Positions 1 through 7,937 of a DNA stretch of 64,000 bases are shown here, piece by piece; positions within the stretch are counted from its first letter, which is position 1; each line of letters opens with the position of its first letter. The notes under the pieces are model-generated. The model ran no database searches. It had not been told where the DNA came from and was given only the letters and a program-made list of their open reading frames with translations. The stretch comes from Pyrinomonadaceae bacterium (GTDB lineage: Bacteria > Acidobacteriota > Blastocatellia > Pyrinomonadales > Pyrinomonadaceae), in assembly GCA_019694395.1 (NCBI GenBank), contig JAIBCC010000001.1:62001-126000 (forward strand), read 5' to 3'. Position numbers and translations under genes: made by a program.

Positions 1-435
1 CCAAATCATCATCGGTAAAAAAACTATGACTCCAAATATTAAGGGAGAAAAAGAATTCATAATTCCAGCGATAGTAACACTGACAATTAGTGCCATGACA
101 CCGCCAAAATAAATTAGCGCAGTTTTTGATTCAAGATTTCTAAAATTCTCCCAACACAATTCGCAAAATGTTGTCGAAATTTCGTGCTTTGTTGTCAAAA
201 GAAGTCGCAAAAGAAAAAAAGGTAGAAACCCAAGAAATATTCCCAAGGTTGCAACTGGTGAAACATATTTTTTTGTAAAAGTTTGAAAGGATACATTTTG
301 ATTTCTTCCGCATTTTATACAATGTAAGCGTTGTTTTGGCGGCTGAAATTGTTGATATTTCCTTTGTTCATCAAATATCGGTGGCGGTGGCGGTGCTTGA
401 AAATTTTGGTAATTTGGTATGTTTTGAATTTGCAT
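1..435 (-). CDS. Partial membrane protein with two CxxC pairs (3' end outside window)
   Basis: The frame is open from an ATG at 435 down to base 1, giving the first 145 residues of a protein that runs off the window. The N-terminus is Gln/Pro-rich with a run of five prolines. A CxxC pair (CIKC) is followed by a hydrophobic segment, then a second CxxC (CELC) and at least two more hydrophobic segments. The paired CxxC motifs could bind zinc next to the membrane; that is inference. I do not recognise a named family. A perfect hairpin (461-488) sits just upstream of the start. No clear Shine-Dalgarno is visible. The function is unknown. Confidence 0.6.
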   Translation of the reverse strand, partial: MQIQNIPNYQNFQAPPPPPIFDEQRKYQQFQPPKQRLHCIKCGRNQNVSFQTFTKKYVSPVATLGIFLGFLPFFLLRLLLTTKHEISTTFCELCWENFRNLESKTALIYFGGVMALIVSVTIAGIMNSFSPLIFGVIVFLPMMIW

Positions 436-460
436 TATTTTAACTTAGGGGGGTAAGTGG

Positions 461-488
461 AATATTGGCAATATTTAATGCCAATATT
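461..488. promoter_or_regulatory. Perfect 10-bp inverted repeat upstream of the partial membrane protein gene
   Basis: Arms AATATTGGCA (461-470) and TGCCAATATT (479-488) with an 8-bp spacer, 26 bp upstream of the minus-strand start at 435. There is no T-tract on the gene side, so an operator or 5' UTR hairpin is more likely than a terminator. Confidence 0.4.
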
Positions 489-647
489 ATTATGCCAATA
501 GCCTTTATAAAATTGCAAGATTTTTTTAAAAACTATGAAATTGGACTTTTATGAACATCACAAACTACCTCGAAAACTTTATCCCAAATTCTCAAACTCT
601 TTTCCACAATCTACTCCAAAATATCGATTGGAATGTGCAAATAAATT

Positions 648-1085
648 CTATTTAATAAATCTCGAAATATAGGAAATGAATGCCACGCCTCCAAATATAA
701 CCCCCATCAACACCATCATAGTCCCAACTCCCCAGAATATAATTCTAAAAATTCTTTTGCCCGAATCGTTCTTAATTTGTGCCTGAGAGGGATTATTTGG
801 GTTATAGTCCACCTGAACAAATTGATTTACATTGTAGGTGGACAATTGCGTTCCATAACCTTCGCAAAAAAATTGTTGTCCCTGAGTAGTGTAGAAAAGC
901 ACCACCGGTGTGAATATCTTTTTTCCACCCATGTTGCGGTGTGTCTTGAACCGAATAATTTGTCCTTTGACGGTAATCCAGTCTTTATGACTGGTATCAT
1001 AAATACTCTTATGAGCGAAACCAATAATGATAAAAACAATGCCGACAATGGAAACAAGAGTGCCGGGAATAATCATAACTTCCAT
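648..1085 (-). CDS. DUF3592-type membrane protein
   Basis: A 145-residue protein with a transmembrane helix at each end (about residues 5-24 and 112-138). Between them is a soluble beta-rich region carrying the pattern typical of DUF3592: a 'V.G.I' strand, 'P.V.F.Y...G', and 'V.VDYNP.NP..A.I'. The family is widespread in bacteria and has no settled biochemical role. It is a monocistronic minus-strand gene. A repeat element (1150-1320) lies just upstream, so its promoter is probably close to the start. The family call rests on motif recognition. Confidence 0.7.
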   Translation of the reverse strand: MEVMIIPGTLVSIVGIVFIIIGFAHKSIYDTSHKDWITVKGQIIRFKTHRNMGGKKIFTPVVLFYTTQGQQFFCEGYGTQLSTYNVNQFVQVDYNPNNPSQAQIKNDSGKRIFRIIFWGVGTMMVLMGVIFGGVAFISYISRFIK

Positions 1086-1149
1086 AACAATTTTATATGC
1101 GATTTTTTTTGGAAATTAAGGACAAAATAATTTATTGGGTTAGTGAAAT

Positions 1150-1320
1150 AAAAGTAGGGGCAGGTCTTGTGCCTGCCCAATCAGCCGAAAGGCTGAAACA
1201 AAGATTATCAATTGCGTTGATTGGGGTTTATTAAAATCGTAATTTTGGGTAATTTTTTAAATTATCAATGTTTAATTTCGCAGCGCTCATTGGGCAAGCA
1301 CAAGACTTGCCCCTACTTTT
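1150..1320. repeat. Interspersed repeat element with 32-bp terminal inverted arms (MITE/REP-like)
   Basis: The left arm 1150-1181 and the right arm 1289-1320 are near-perfect reverse complements, differing at two positions. Each arm is itself partly palindromic (GGGGCAGG...CCTGCCC). A small hairpin CAGCC-GAAA-GGCTG (1182-1195) follows the left arm. The roughly 107-bp centre is AT-rich and has no ORF. No target-site duplication is obvious. The form suits a non-autonomous mobile element or REP-type palindrome. It lies between two divergent genes. Confidence 0.65.
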
Positions 1321-1385
1321 TAATAAAATTTCTGTAATTTTCATTGATTAAACCTTTCTAATAACGTAAGTTAAGAGGAAATACT

Positions 1386-2387
1386 ATGTTGTCTAAAAAG
1401 TTTTTTGCGGTAATTGCCCTGATTATTCTTTCAGTTTCCTTGTCTTTAAGTTTGGCTGCCCAAACTAAAGAAGATGACGAGGTGATTAAAGTTGATACGG
1501 CTCTGGTCAACGTTCCTTTTTCCGTCAGTGACCGCGAAGGGCGAAGTATTTCGGGGCTTTCTTTGCAAAATTTCACACTGTTTGAGGACGGTAAAGCGCA
1601 AAAGATTGAGTATCTTTCGACTCAGGACACGCCGCTAAATATTGTTTTGTTGATGGATACGAGTCAAAGCGCGCAGGAAATCTTTGACAAAATAAAGAAC
1701 GCGGCAGCCGAATTTATTAAACAGCTTCGTCCGGCGGATCGGTGTATGGTCATTACATTTGATGAGGCTGCGCGGGTAAAAAACGAATTTACTAACAATC
1801 AAAAGGTTCTGGACGGCACAATCCGAAAGACTGCCCTGAGCCAAAAACCCGGAACTCTGATGCGTGACACTATAAATGTCACAATTAATAAGGAACTAGC
1901 CAAAATTAGGGGTCGAAAGGCGATAATTTTGATTACTGACGGGAAAGATGCGGGAAGTGCCATCAGTAAAAATGATCTGCTCTATCGTTTGGCGGAATCA
2001 GACGCGCCGGTTTATTCGGTAGTTTATGAATCTGCCCGTATTCTATTCCCGAATATGGCACAAAACTCTCCAAATACGAAGCCTCAAACTTATCAAATGT
2101 CGCAGAAACAAATAGAACAGATCAAAGCCGAACATCAAAAGAAGAATATAGAGGCTGCTGACTTTTTGGGCAAAGTGTCAGAGGTTACAGGCGGGAGGAT
2201 TTTTCGCCAGGAAATTAATAACTTGGCTGAAGCCTTCAATGGTATTGCCGAGGAATTGAGAAAACAATATCTGATTAGTTTCTATCCGAATGATGAAAAT
2301 TATGATATTTCCAAGCACCAAATAAAAATCCGGGTTGATAAAACAAATGCCGTTGTGCGAATGAAAAATTACACGCTTCTCAAATAG
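1386..2387 (+). CDS. Secreted VWFA-related protein (acidobacterial type)
   Basis: A 333-residue protein with a signal peptide (cleavage near residue 25 after a Ser/Leu-rich core). It then has the strand pattern 'VNVPFSVSDREGRSISGL...F.LFEDGK.Q' and a von Willebrand A domain from about residue 85. The metal-ion-dependent adhesion site is visible as DTSQS, with 'ITDGKDAGS' later in the domain. The C-terminal part ('LRKQYLISFYP' and 'IKIRVD') matches the VWFA-related family best known from Acidobacteriota. An AGAGG sequence sits 7-11 nt before the ATG. The protein is probably periplasmic; ligand and partner are unknown. Two longer paralogues are at 53159 and 54541. Confidence 0.85.
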   Translation: MLSKKFFAVIALIILSVSLSLSLAAQTKEDDEVIKVDTALVNVPFSVSDREGRSISGLSLQNFTLFEDGKAQKIEYLSTQDTPLNIVLLMDTSQSAQEIFDKIKNAAAEFIKQLRPADRCMVITFDEAARVKNEFTNNQKVLDGTIRKTALSQKPGTLMRDTINVTINKELAKIRGRKAIILITDGKDAGSAISKNDLLYRLAESDAPVYSVVYESARILFPNMAQNSPNTKPQTYQMSQKQIEQIKAEHQKKNIEAADFLGKVSEVTGGRIFRQEINNLAEAFNGIAEELRKQYLISFYPNDENYDISKHQIKIRVDKTNAVVRMKNYTLLK

Positions 2388-2397
2388 TTTCTGCTTC

Positions 2398-2712
2398 CTC
2401 CAATTGTAAATTAAGCTGCTGCAACTTTGGAATTAGCACCTTCCAACTTAAATCTTCTTACTCCCAAGAAAGATCTTGCGACTGCCAACATAAACCTTGC
2501 GCCTACCAAGAAAGATATTGCACCTGCCAAGAAAGATATTGCACCTGCCAACATAAACCTAACGTCTGCCAACATAAATTAAGCGACTGCCAACATAAAT
2601 TAAGGGACTGCTAATGTAAATTTTGCTTCTGCCAATGTAAATCTTGCGACTGCCAATTGTTTTCTTTGAACTGCCAGGAAATTTCTTTGCCCTGCCGTAA
2701 AGTTTTTCCCTG
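2398..2712. repeat. Array of fifteen 21-bp degenerate tandem repeats, perfectly in phase
   Basis: Units start at 2398, 2419, 2440 and so on to 2692 with no insertion or deletion. Most begin CTGCCA; a typical unit is CTGCCAACATAAA followed by a variable tail. Two adjacent units at 2503 and 2524 are almost identical and the flanking ones are diverged. The spacing equals seven codons or two helical turns. The plus frame starting at the second base of each unit is open through the array except for one TAA near 2611 and would give Cys-Gln heptads. The minus strand holds a 54-codon ATG frame (2411-2575) of hydrophobic heptads. Neither has a ribosome site. The rest of the gap up to 2937 shows nothing else recognisable. 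Confidence 0.85.
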
Positions 2713-2937
2713 ATGCATAAAATATTGAGTAGGATTCATTTCATTTTCTACCTTCGGCTAAAACGAATGAACCTCCTAAATTTCTTGATAACCCTTAAGA
2801 CATAAAAATTTTCAGCGGAATGAAATTAGATTGACTCAAGTATTTTGTATTTTGGCAAAATTACAGTCCGTAATTCGCTAACACCAAAATATTTTTCCGC
2901 CATCCCAATAAACATTTCAATAAATATTTTGATTGAT

Positions 2938-2961
2938 TGTGACAGTTGAAAAAGTGTCACA
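2938..2961. promoter_or_regulatory. Inverted repeat TGTGACA-N10-TGTCACA upstream of 3003
   Basis: Two perfect 7-bp arms separated by 10 bp, ending about 40 bp before the ATG at 3003. The position suits an operator or a leader hairpin. The half-sites resemble CRP/FNR-type halves, but the spacing between TGTGA and TCACA is 14, not 6, so a CRP site is not supported. Confidence 0.35.
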
Positions 2962-3002
2962 GTCCTCCACCCAAATTTCTTGCCAAAGTTTATTCTCAAC
3001 TT

Positions 3003-4070
3003 ATGAAAATTCGGAGTTTTTTTACATTGTTATTACTTTTTGCCCTAGCTGCTCAAATGTTTCCGGCATTTGCTTTTGAAACTGATCAGTTTAATTTGCC
3101 ACCTGAACCTTTAGCCGATATTGGTTTTGAGGTTACAGATTATGTTGAAAGTGTAGTGCTGAAATCTGTCGAAAAAGTTAATGCGGAAATTGCAGAACGC
3201 GAAAAATGTTTGGCTGATCCGCAAAAAGATTGTGATTCAACCAAGAAAAATCTGGACAAGTTAAAGTTTCTTCGCTCAGATGAAGCCGTGGCTCACGAGG
3301 TAAACAAAGTGCTTGGAAGCGGTATCATCCCATTTACGAGTTCGGGCAGTTGGTTAGAGAATCATCAATTTAAGGCTCAGCCGGCTCGCTTCAAACCCGG
3401 ATATAAACAATCCATATTTGTCTTCTTTCCCACCAGTTATTTTGAACTTGCTTCGACCATTAAGATGTATGACGCGCAGTTTGGAACTGATAAAATTGCA
3501 CATTTCTTTCGTGAAGGTCACGGTTACTTCAAAAATTATAAAAAGGCAATTAGTAAAGGTTTAAATGAAGCCCAAGCCATCGAAAAAGCCGTCAAATCCG
3601 GTCAAAGAACCGAACGTGGAATTTACGGAACGTGGATTTCCGGTGTCTTTTCCAATGGTGATTTAGCGGCTAATTATGTTGGAATGAAATTCTATATTGG
3701 TTTAACTCAGGAACTCACGATAGGTGGGAAAATTCGTCCGGCAGTTTTGAAATTAAAGGATGGAGTTTGGAAAATTAATGAGGATTTCAAGATGAATGAA
3801 ATGCTCCTCAAGCCGTTTATGTCTAATCATTTGAATGAAGCCCTCAATCCATCGGGATTTACCCGTATGTTCGGGCTAAGTGCTTATGTTCGCCACGTTT
3901 TACACGACCGTGCCTGCGAAAAATGGAAGGAAACCTATCCAAATTTGACCCAAACCGATTACGAACGAACCACTGAAGAATTAAGAATTTGGAATGGCGA
4001 AAATTATGGGTGGACTCAACGAAAAAATCTGATCACTATCGCCAACACTTGTTTTGGTAACGAAAAATAA
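3003..4070 (+). CDS. Secreted protein of unknown function with a DKxxHFF motif
   Basis: I start it at the ATG at 3003 (355 residues) because it gives a clean signal peptide ending near 'FPAFAFE'; the frame extends upstream only to a TTG. The mature part has an early Glu/Lys-rich stretch with two cysteines. It then has 'FGTDKIAHFFREGHGYF', 'GIYGTWISGVFSNGDLAANYVGMKFY', and a C-terminal region with two more cysteines. The DK..HF motif resembles a motif in some small secreted or lipoprotein families, but I cannot assign one. An exported globular protein in a single-gene unit is the safe description. Confidence 0.65.
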   Translation: MKIRSFFTLLLLFALAAQMFPAFAFETDQFNLPPEPLADIGFEVTDYVESVVLKSVEKVNAEIAEREKCLADPQKDCDSTKKNLDKLKFLRSDEAVAHEVNKVLGSGIIPFTSSGSWLENHQFKAQPARFKPGYKQSIFVFFPTSYFELASTIKMYDAQFGTDKIAHFFREGHGYFKNYKKAISKGLNEAQAIEKAVKSGQRTERGIYGTWISGVFSNGDLAANYVGMKFYIGLTQELTIGGKIRPAVLKLKDGVWKINEDFKMNEMLLKPFMSNHLNEALNPSGFTRMFGLSAYVRHVLHDRACEKWKETYPNLTQTDYERTTEELRIWNGENYGWTQRKNLITIANTCFGNEK

Positions 4071-4097
4071 TACGCTTCTTTCAATAAAGTAAATTAA

Positions 4098-4157
4098 GGT
4101 TCCGGTTCTGAATTTAACAGATGGATTTTGGGTGGCTGAATCTCCAAAGCCGGAACC
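4098..4157. terminator. Possible bidirectional hairpin between convergent genes
   Basis: Arms GGTTCCGG (4098-4105) and CCGGAACC (4150-4157) bracket a long loop between the stop of the secreted protein gene and the stop of the convergent protease gene. No strong T-tract follows either way, so the terminator role is tentative. Confidence 0.35.
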
Positions 4158-4163
4158 CTAAAC

Positions 4164-4667
4164 TTATAAAGCCCAACCGACAATTACATCGCCATGATAG
4201 TAATGATCAAGACATTTTTTCATAAAAGTTCCGGTTCCCGGCTCCATCGTTCTGCACATTGCTAAACCTGAGTATTCATTTACTTTACAATTAATAATGA
4301 CATTGCAGTGTCCGCCCTGGACATTTGGGTCACCTTCGTAATAAGAAATAAACACCGGACCTTTCGCCAACTTTTCATTCAAAAACTCAGGGGTCAAATT
4401 GTAACCGGATTTATATGCCGTCCCCATTTTAAATAAATGTTTTTCATTCAAGAGGGTCAACATATAATCAGCCTTCATCGCCCCATAATTCGGATCGTCA
4501 TCGGAAACGTTTGCCGTAAAACTTCTGTATTCATCAATCAGCCATTGTTCAAGAGTTACCAAACGCGAAGGAGCCATATATCGGGTCCACCATTCCAAAG
4601 AAGCCGCCCAACAAGACATATCATAAGTTTGTTTTACAGGTTTTACATTTCGATAATATTTAGCCAT
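4164..4667 (-). CDS. Papain-like cysteine protease, AvrRpt2 type
   Basis: A 167-residue protein. The catalytic Cys is in 'QTYDMSCWAAS' near residue 19 and the His is in 'GGHCNVI' near residue 120, with a following Glu-Pro-Gly turn. This Q...SCWAA...GGH layout is that of papain-like proteases of the AvrRpt2 family (clan CA). No signal peptide or membrane segment is seen. Family members are type III effectors in plant pathogens, and stand-alone bacterial versions are thought to be toxins or secreted effectors. Here no secretion apparatus or immunity gene is adjacent, so the target is unknown. It is convergent with the upstream secreted-protein gene. Confidence 0.7.
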   Translation of the reverse strand: MAKYYRNVKPVKQTYDMSCWAASLEWWTRYMAPSRLVTLEQWLIDEYRSFTANVSDDDPNYGAMKADYMLTLLNEKHLFKMGTAYKSGYNLTPEFLNEKLAKGPVFISYYEGDPNVQGGHCNVIINCKVNEYSGLAMCRTMEPGTGTFMKKCLDHYYHGDVIVGWAL

Positions 4668-4868
4668 ATTTTTACCCTCAAATTTAATTTTTCGGCGTTT
4701 TTTCGCCTAACTGGTTATGAATGCGTTCAAATTTCGAAAAAACTATCATCTGCTTAAAAAAAAATTTTGTTTTTTTTCAATTATCAAGTTCTGCTTTCTT
4801 TTTAACGGTAATTTCAGCTAAAATAACCGCACATTAAAGGAGAAAAATTCTGCTTTCTATTCCGCAAG

Positions 4869-6023
4869 ATGTCAGAAAAAAAATTACCTAAAGATAAAAA
4901 AGCAAATGTTGATTGGTTCGCCCAAGGTATTCTTGCCAAAATCGGTGATATTTTTGACAAGATGACCGGGCGCGGCTGGCAAAACGCGAGCAGTTTGACC
5001 ACCAGCGAATTATCCGAACGCTTGAAAAAATTGTTGGATTCGGAAGTTAAAGATTTTGGGGCAAAAGGAAAATTCGTTCCGCATCATATAAACCTCAAAA
5101 TGCAATGGAATAAGTTTTCAACCGATTCCGAAGATGCGTTAAAAAAACTTGAATATGAACTGCTTGCCGCCGCCATTGACCATATTAACGATAATCTCTA
5201 CCACACTTACAAACCTCTCAAAATCGAGGTTAAACCTGACTACTTCACCGAAGGAATCAAGTTCCTAGCGAGTTTTGACGAGTTCGGCGAGGAAGAAGCA
5301 GAAGCCGAAATTAATGTTACGGCTCCGCAAATTAAAATCCCAGTTTCAATTCCCGTTACGGCTGAGCCTTTTGCCGAAGGTGAAACGTATATTGCAGAAT
5401 TTACGGTTGATGGTAAGCGAAAAGTTTTTGAATTAAAGTTCAACCAATCTAAAAAACGGAACAGCGTCGGACGCACTAAAGAAAACGATCTATGTATCGA
5501 AGATGTCAGCATTTCCAAAATCCACGCAGCACTTTTGCTTAATCCCGATAAAAAACTTTTAGTTGCAGATACAGGCTCAACCAACGGAACTTTTATCAAC
5601 GAATCCCGTATTGCATACGGTAGAGCGTTTCCGGTTGGAGAAAACGACAAATTAAAGTTTGGAACGGTGGAGGTGTTTTTGCGAAGAGTTCCGAAAACTA
5701 CAGATTTTGCAACCCGTGAGCAATATGAAGTTGAAACTCCGCCTCCGACTGAAGCACAACAGTTGCCTCCGCAACCAACAGTAGCTTCACTGCCCCTGGT
5801 TCAGGCAAATCAGCTTCCCTCAAATAATGTTGCCAATGAGGAAGTAAATCCAACTATTTCAGCAAAACAAATGATTCCTCAACAAACCGTAGCCAGTCAG
5901 CAAATTCAACCCCCAACCGTTGCTGTTGAACAATTTGCGACAAATAATCAACCTAATGAAAGCGAGATTATTAAAACCGAGCCTGCAATAAAATTAAATT
6001 TTGATAACGAGGAGAAAAGCTAA
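4869..6023 (+). CDS. FHA-domain protein with DUF3662-like N-terminus (FhaA-like)
   Basis: A 384-residue cytoplasmic protein. The first about 130 residues resemble the DUF3662/FhaA N-terminal domain (helical start, 'FVPHHINLKMQW', then a helix and strand). The FHA domain at about 180-275 has the phosphothreonine-binding signature 'SVGRTKENDLCI', 'SKIHAAL' and 'TGSTNGTFIN'. A Gln/Pro-rich disordered tail follows. Its stop codon overlaps the start of the PBP gene (TAATG), so the two are translationally coupled. It opens a four-gene operon for peptidoglycan synthesis and phospho-signalling. By analogy with mycobacterial FhaA it should dock kinase-phosphorylated partners in the elongation machinery. 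Confidence 0.8.
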   Translation: MSEKKLPKDKKANVDWFAQGILAKIGDIFDKMTGRGWQNASSLTTSELSERLKKLLDSEVKDFGAKGKFVPHHINLKMQWNKFSTDSEDALKKLEYELLAAAIDHINDNLYHTYKPLKIEVKPDYFTEGIKFLASFDEFGEEEAEAEINVTAPQIKIPVSIPVTAEPFAEGETYIAEFTVDGKRKVFELKFNQSKKRNSVGRTKENDLCIEDVSISKIHAALLLNPDKKLLVADTGSTNGTFINESRIAYGRAFPVGENDKLKFGTVEVFLRRVPKTTDFATREQYEVETPPPTEAQQLPPQPTVASLPLVQANQLPSNNVANEEVNPTISAKQMIPQQTVASQQIQPPTVAVEQFATNNQPNESEIIKTEPAIKLNFDNEEKS

Positions 6024-7936
6024 TGAAGTTTTTACTGTTTCTCTTGCAATTTGATTGGAATAAATTACGTCCCGAAAACCTTTTCGGACAACAAGTTCTG
6101 GAACGAACTCCTGCCGGATTGAGTTTGATTTATATGGCAGGCGTTGCACTTCTTTTAGTGCTGTTACTGCTTTCATTTATCCGTAACTTACGTCCAAAAT
6201 TTTCTTATGAAGAAGGCTTGCCCAAAGAAGTCCGCCGCAAATTAAGTTTGACAACAACTAATCGCAGCTTGCGGATCTGGCAATTTTTATTCGTTTTTCT
6301 TGCCTTGTTTGTCTACGGTTTTCACGTTTATTGGGGAGCGGTGGCAGAAAAAGGAGATGAGCATTTTCAGGAATTAAGCAGCCGTGATTTACGCACCCGC
6401 CGATCATCCTCAACCGCTTTGCGCGGTTGGATGCTTGACCGTTCAGGAAAACTCACTAATGCTCTGGCTTATTATAAAAAAGGTAAAGACGGAGAAATTG
6501 AAAGAGCTTATTCGCTAGACCGCGAAATGGCTTTGCTTTATGGAACAGAACTTGGCACACCGGGACTTGAACGCACACTCTACAAACAAAAGATTGACCC
6601 GATGCCCGAATCATGGGAAGTTTTGACCCGAATCAAAAAGCCCGAAGATACACAGGACGATGTGCGAATCACGATTGACCGCGATTTACAGGCATTTGTT
6701 GCAAAACAACTGGAAGGCAAAAAAGGTGCAATCGTGGTGCTGAATCCGCAAACCGGCGATGTTTTGGCAATGTATTCAAATCCTTCATACGCGCTTGGCG
6801 ACATCAAAAGTGCAGAGGATATGCACAAACTTGAGCGTGATAAAATGAATAAACCGCTTTTGAGCCGTGCTACCCGCGAATACTATGTTCCCGGTTCAAC
6901 TTTCAAAACTTTTACAATGATTTCGGCTTTTCGGGCAGGAAGACAAAATTCGGTTTTTGCCAGTTTTGATGGCGGGTATATTCCTTTCAAGGGTTCGCGT
7001 CCGATCATTGATGCTACCCAGCATTTTATTCCGCCAAATACTGTCACAGGTTCTTGTGACGGTGGTTGCGGCGAAAAGGACATTAAATTTGCCTATCAGG
7101 TTTCTAGTAATCAATATTTTGCACAGCTGGCCAACTCTTTGGAAAGACAAAGACTAGCTGAAACAGCTAAAATGGTGGGAATCAGCGCGGTTGAAACACC
7201 GGAGGAAGCCGGAACTCAGGGATATTTCGCAGATATTTGGAACGCAAGCAATAAACGAATTGCCACCGCTCTTGCACCCGCCCGTTCAACAATGGTGACA
7301 GGTAAAAAGATAACTTTATTTGACCTCGGTTTAGAAGGAATGGGACAAGGCTATGCGGGACAAATGACTCCGTTCCAAATGGCTTTAATTGCATCTATTC
7401 CTGCAAATTTAAAGGGTTTTCTGATGAAGCCCAAAATTGAAGCTGATATTCAGCCCCAACCATTTAATCAGGTTTTGACTCCCGATCACGCCGCTCAAAT
7501 CCGTGAAATTATGGCAACCGTAACCGAAGAACCGGGCGGAACTGCTGAAAAGGTTTTTCGCCGAATGGACGGAACAGGGATCCGTGTGGGTGGTAAAACG
7601 GGAACGGCGGAAAAAATGGCTCCTGTTTTTGATAAAGACGGCAAACAAAAAATGATCAAGAAAAAGCGCAAGGTCAAAGGGGAATGGGTTGAATATGATG
7701 CTCCGGTAATGGAAAAAAGAACTGACAGTTGGTTCATTTCTATTGCGCCGTTGGAAAATCCACAACTTTCAATTGCCGTTGTGGTTGAAGCCGGAGGATT
7801 TGGTGCAACCACTGCCGCTCCGATTGCGGTTAATGTCATTATGAAAGCCCGAGAATTAGGTTTGTTAGGGGATCAATACAAACCTAAATCCGCAACTCCA
7901 ACACAAAACAAACCAAACAATCGGGGAGGACGATAA
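6023..7936 (+). CDS. Class B penicillin-binding protein (transpeptidase)
   Basis: A 637-residue protein. Two hydrophobic helices near residues 35-55 and 90-110 anchor it, and a dimerisation-type region follows. The transpeptidase domain starts near residue 225 and carries SxxK (STFK, about 291), SxN (SSN, about 362) and KTGT (about 523). It cross-links peptidoglycan outside the membrane, partnered with the SEDS glycosyltransferase encoded 1 nt downstream. It overlaps the FHA gene by 1 nt. Having two N-terminal membrane helices rather than one is unusual for class B PBPs. The context supports an elongation PBP2/PbpA role over FtsI, but this is not certain. Confidence 0.88.
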   Translation: MKFLLFLLQFDWNKLRPENLFGQQVLERTPAGLSLIYMAGVALLLVLLLLSFIRNLRPKFSYEEGLPKEVRRKLSLTTTNRSLRIWQFLFVFLALFVYGFHVYWGAVAEKGDEHFQELSSRDLRTRRSSSTALRGWMLDRSGKLTNALAYYKKGKDGEIERAYSLDREMALLYGTELGTPGLERTLYKQKIDPMPESWEVLTRIKKPEDTQDDVRITIDRDLQAFVAKQLEGKKGAIVVLNPQTGDVLAMYSNPSYALGDIKSAEDMHKLERDKMNKPLLSRATREYYVPGSTFKTFTMISAFRAGRQNSVFASFDGGYIPFKGSRPIIDATQHFIPPNTVTGSCDGGCGEKDIKFAYQVSSNQYFAQLANSLERQRLAETAKMVGISAVETPEEAGTQGYFADIWNASNKRIATALAPARSTMVTGKKITLFDLGLEGMGQGYAGQMTPFQMALIASIPANLKGFLMKPKIEADIQPQPFNQVLTPDHAAQIREIMATVTEEPGGTAEKVFRRMDGTGIRVGGKTGTAEKMAPVFDKDGKQKMIKKKRKVKGEWVEYDAPVMEKRTDSWFISIAPLENPQLSIAVVVEAGGFGATTAAPIAVNVIMKARELGLLGDQYKPKSATPTQNKPNNRGGR

Positions 7937-7937
7937 A

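Noticed and set aside
777..1130. Plus-strand frame of 117 codons
   Set aside because: It overlaps the DUF3592 gene on the other strand and has no recognisable protein features.
2398..2712. CRISPR array
   Set aside because: The 21-bp units are contiguous and there are no unique spacers; no cas genes are present.
2342..2712. A -1 frameshift extension of the VWA protein into the Cys-Gln heptads
   Set aside because: The heptad frame is in -1 relative to the VWA gene and open up to it, but no convincing slippery heptamer is present and an in-frame stop interrupts the array.
2938..2961. CRP/FNR binding site
   Set aside because: The half-sites are too far apart (14 instead of 6 bp).
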